Shown here: positions 11,892 to 12,203 of the stretch, piece by piece | How positions within the stretch are numbered: position 1 is the first letter of the stretch | Layout of the letters: each line of letters opens with the position of its first letter | Source of the DNA: an uncultured Candidatus Melainabacteria bacterium | GTDB lineage: Bacteria; Cyanobacteriota; Vampirovibrionia; Gastranaerophilales; Gastranaerophilaceae | Reading direction: 5' to 3' | Length of the DNA: 12,203 nucleotides | NCBI GenBank assembly: GCA_934699705.1 | Contig: CAKUXD010000040.1 | Location: 1-12,203, forward strand | Translations under genes and position numbers: made by a program | Notes under the pieces: model-generated | Seen by the model: only the letters and a program-made list of their open reading frames with translations | Database searches by the model: none | Told to the model about the DNA's origin: nothing

Positions 11892-11920
11892 TTGACAGAT
11901 TTTTTTTTCTTTATTATAAT
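11892..11920 (+). promoter_or_regulatory. Perfect consensus promoter of the tRNA cluster
   Basis: TTGACA (11892-11897), exactly 17 bases, TATAAT (11915-11920): an exact match to the sigma-70 consensus in both boxes and spacing. It is 19 bases before the first tRNA and back to back with the flagellar promoter (nine bases between the two -35 boxes). Confidence 0.9.
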
Positions 11921-11939
11921 TGATTACGTCAACAGACAC

Positions 11940-12011
11940 GCCGGCATAGCTCAACGGTAGAGCAACGGTTTTGTAAACCGTAGGTTGTAGGTTCGATTCC
12001 TATTGCCGGCT
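11940..12011 (+). tRNA. tRNA-Thr(TGT)
   Basis: A 72-nt cloverleaf without encoded CCA. Acceptor GCCGGCA/TGCCGGC with discriminator T. Anticodon stem ACGGT/ACCGT encloses TTTGTAA (anticodon TGT). T-arm is TGTAG-GTTCGAT-TCCTA-like. First of the cluster, directly behind the consensus promoter. Confidence 0.95.
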
Positions 12012-12032
12012 TGTTTGTTGATACCCCCTCGA

Positions 12033-12104
12033 GCCTTTGTGGCGCAGGGGTAGCGCACTCCCTTGGTAAGGGAGAGGCCACGAGTTCAAATCTCGTCAAA
12101 GGCA
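12033..12104 (+). tRNA. tRNA-Thr(GGT)
   Basis: A 72-nt cloverleaf. Acceptor GCCTTTG/CAAAGGC with discriminator A and no CCA. Anticodon stem CTCCC/GGGAG encloses TTGGTAA (anticodon GGT). T-arm CGAG-TTCAAAT-CTCG. With the preceding gene it covers all four Thr codons. Spacing is 21 bases from tRNA-Thr(TGT). Confidence 0.95.
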
Positions 12105-12113
12105 TTTAGACAT

Positions 12114-12196
12114 GGGTCGGTGGCCGAGTGGCTAAAGGCAACAGACTGTAAATCTGTCGACGCGAGTCTACGGTGGTTCGAATCCACCCCTGCCCA
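12114..12196 (+). tRNA. tRNA-Tyr(GTA)
   Basis: An 83-nt class II tRNA with a long variable arm (CGACGCGAGTCTAC), typical of bacterial Tyr. Anticodon stem ACAGA/TCTGT encloses CTGTAAA (anticodon GTA). T-arm GGTGG-TTCGAAT-CCACC. The acceptor GGGTCGG with CCTGCCC leaves a U-G pair and one C-U mismatch at the fifth pair. No CCA is encoded. The cluster may continue past the window. Confidence 0.93.
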
Positions 12197-12203
12197 AATT
12201 TTA

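Overview
The window looks like a chromosomal segment of a strongly A/T-rich, flagellated, diderm-type bacterium. The mix fits the gut relatives of Cyanobacteria (Melainabacteria / Vampirovibrionia, for example Gastranaerophilales): IF-3, a DXS-like enzyme, a TRL-like secreted protein, a calpain-type protease and a rod-protein operon. This placement is inference from gene content and cannot be proved here.

Left third (1-3335) is accessory DNA. It opens with the last ~40 residues of a type I restriction specificity subunit (HsdS). That fragment runs without a stop, in the same frame, into a tyrosine recombinase with the full catalytic set. An 11-bp inverted repeat flanks the recombinase gene, which is the arrangement of a phase-variable hsdS locus. 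Next come two small exported proteins of unknown function and a permuted NlpC/P60 (YiiX-like) protein. A nearly identical promoter-like block (TGTCCATA-CTGAC-TA, then TTTATA-T at the same distance) precedes the first small exported gene and the YiiX-like gene.

The tRNA-Phe locus (3336-4032) is the strangest part. One intact tRNA-Phe(GAA) on the minus strand is flanked downstream by about 140-bp tandem units carrying its last 14 nt plus its terminator. Upstream it is flanked by 105-bp tandem units carrying its first 16 nt. Both unit types also hold an inverted (antisense) copy of the nearby tRNA arm: the T-arm on one side and the D-arm on the other. The only good tRNA promoter lies beyond the upstream repeats.

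Middle (4065-9410): infC, apparently starting at a non-AUG codon; a promoter and UUCG-loop terminator that could make a small RNA of about 67 nt; a divergent DXS-like enzyme; a possibly leaderless SGNH hydrolase; a TRL-like exported protein; and a calpain-family protease. Three long palindromic terminators that share a GGCGCG core close the transcription units.

Right end (9428-12203): a minus-strand flagellar rod operon (two FlgF/FlgG-type proteins, FlgB, FlgC) in which every gene is preceded by the same AGCGAGG sequence. Its promoter lies back to back with a perfect consensus promoter that drives a plus-strand tRNA cluster, Thr(TGT)-Thr(GGT)-Tyr(GTA), running to the window edge.
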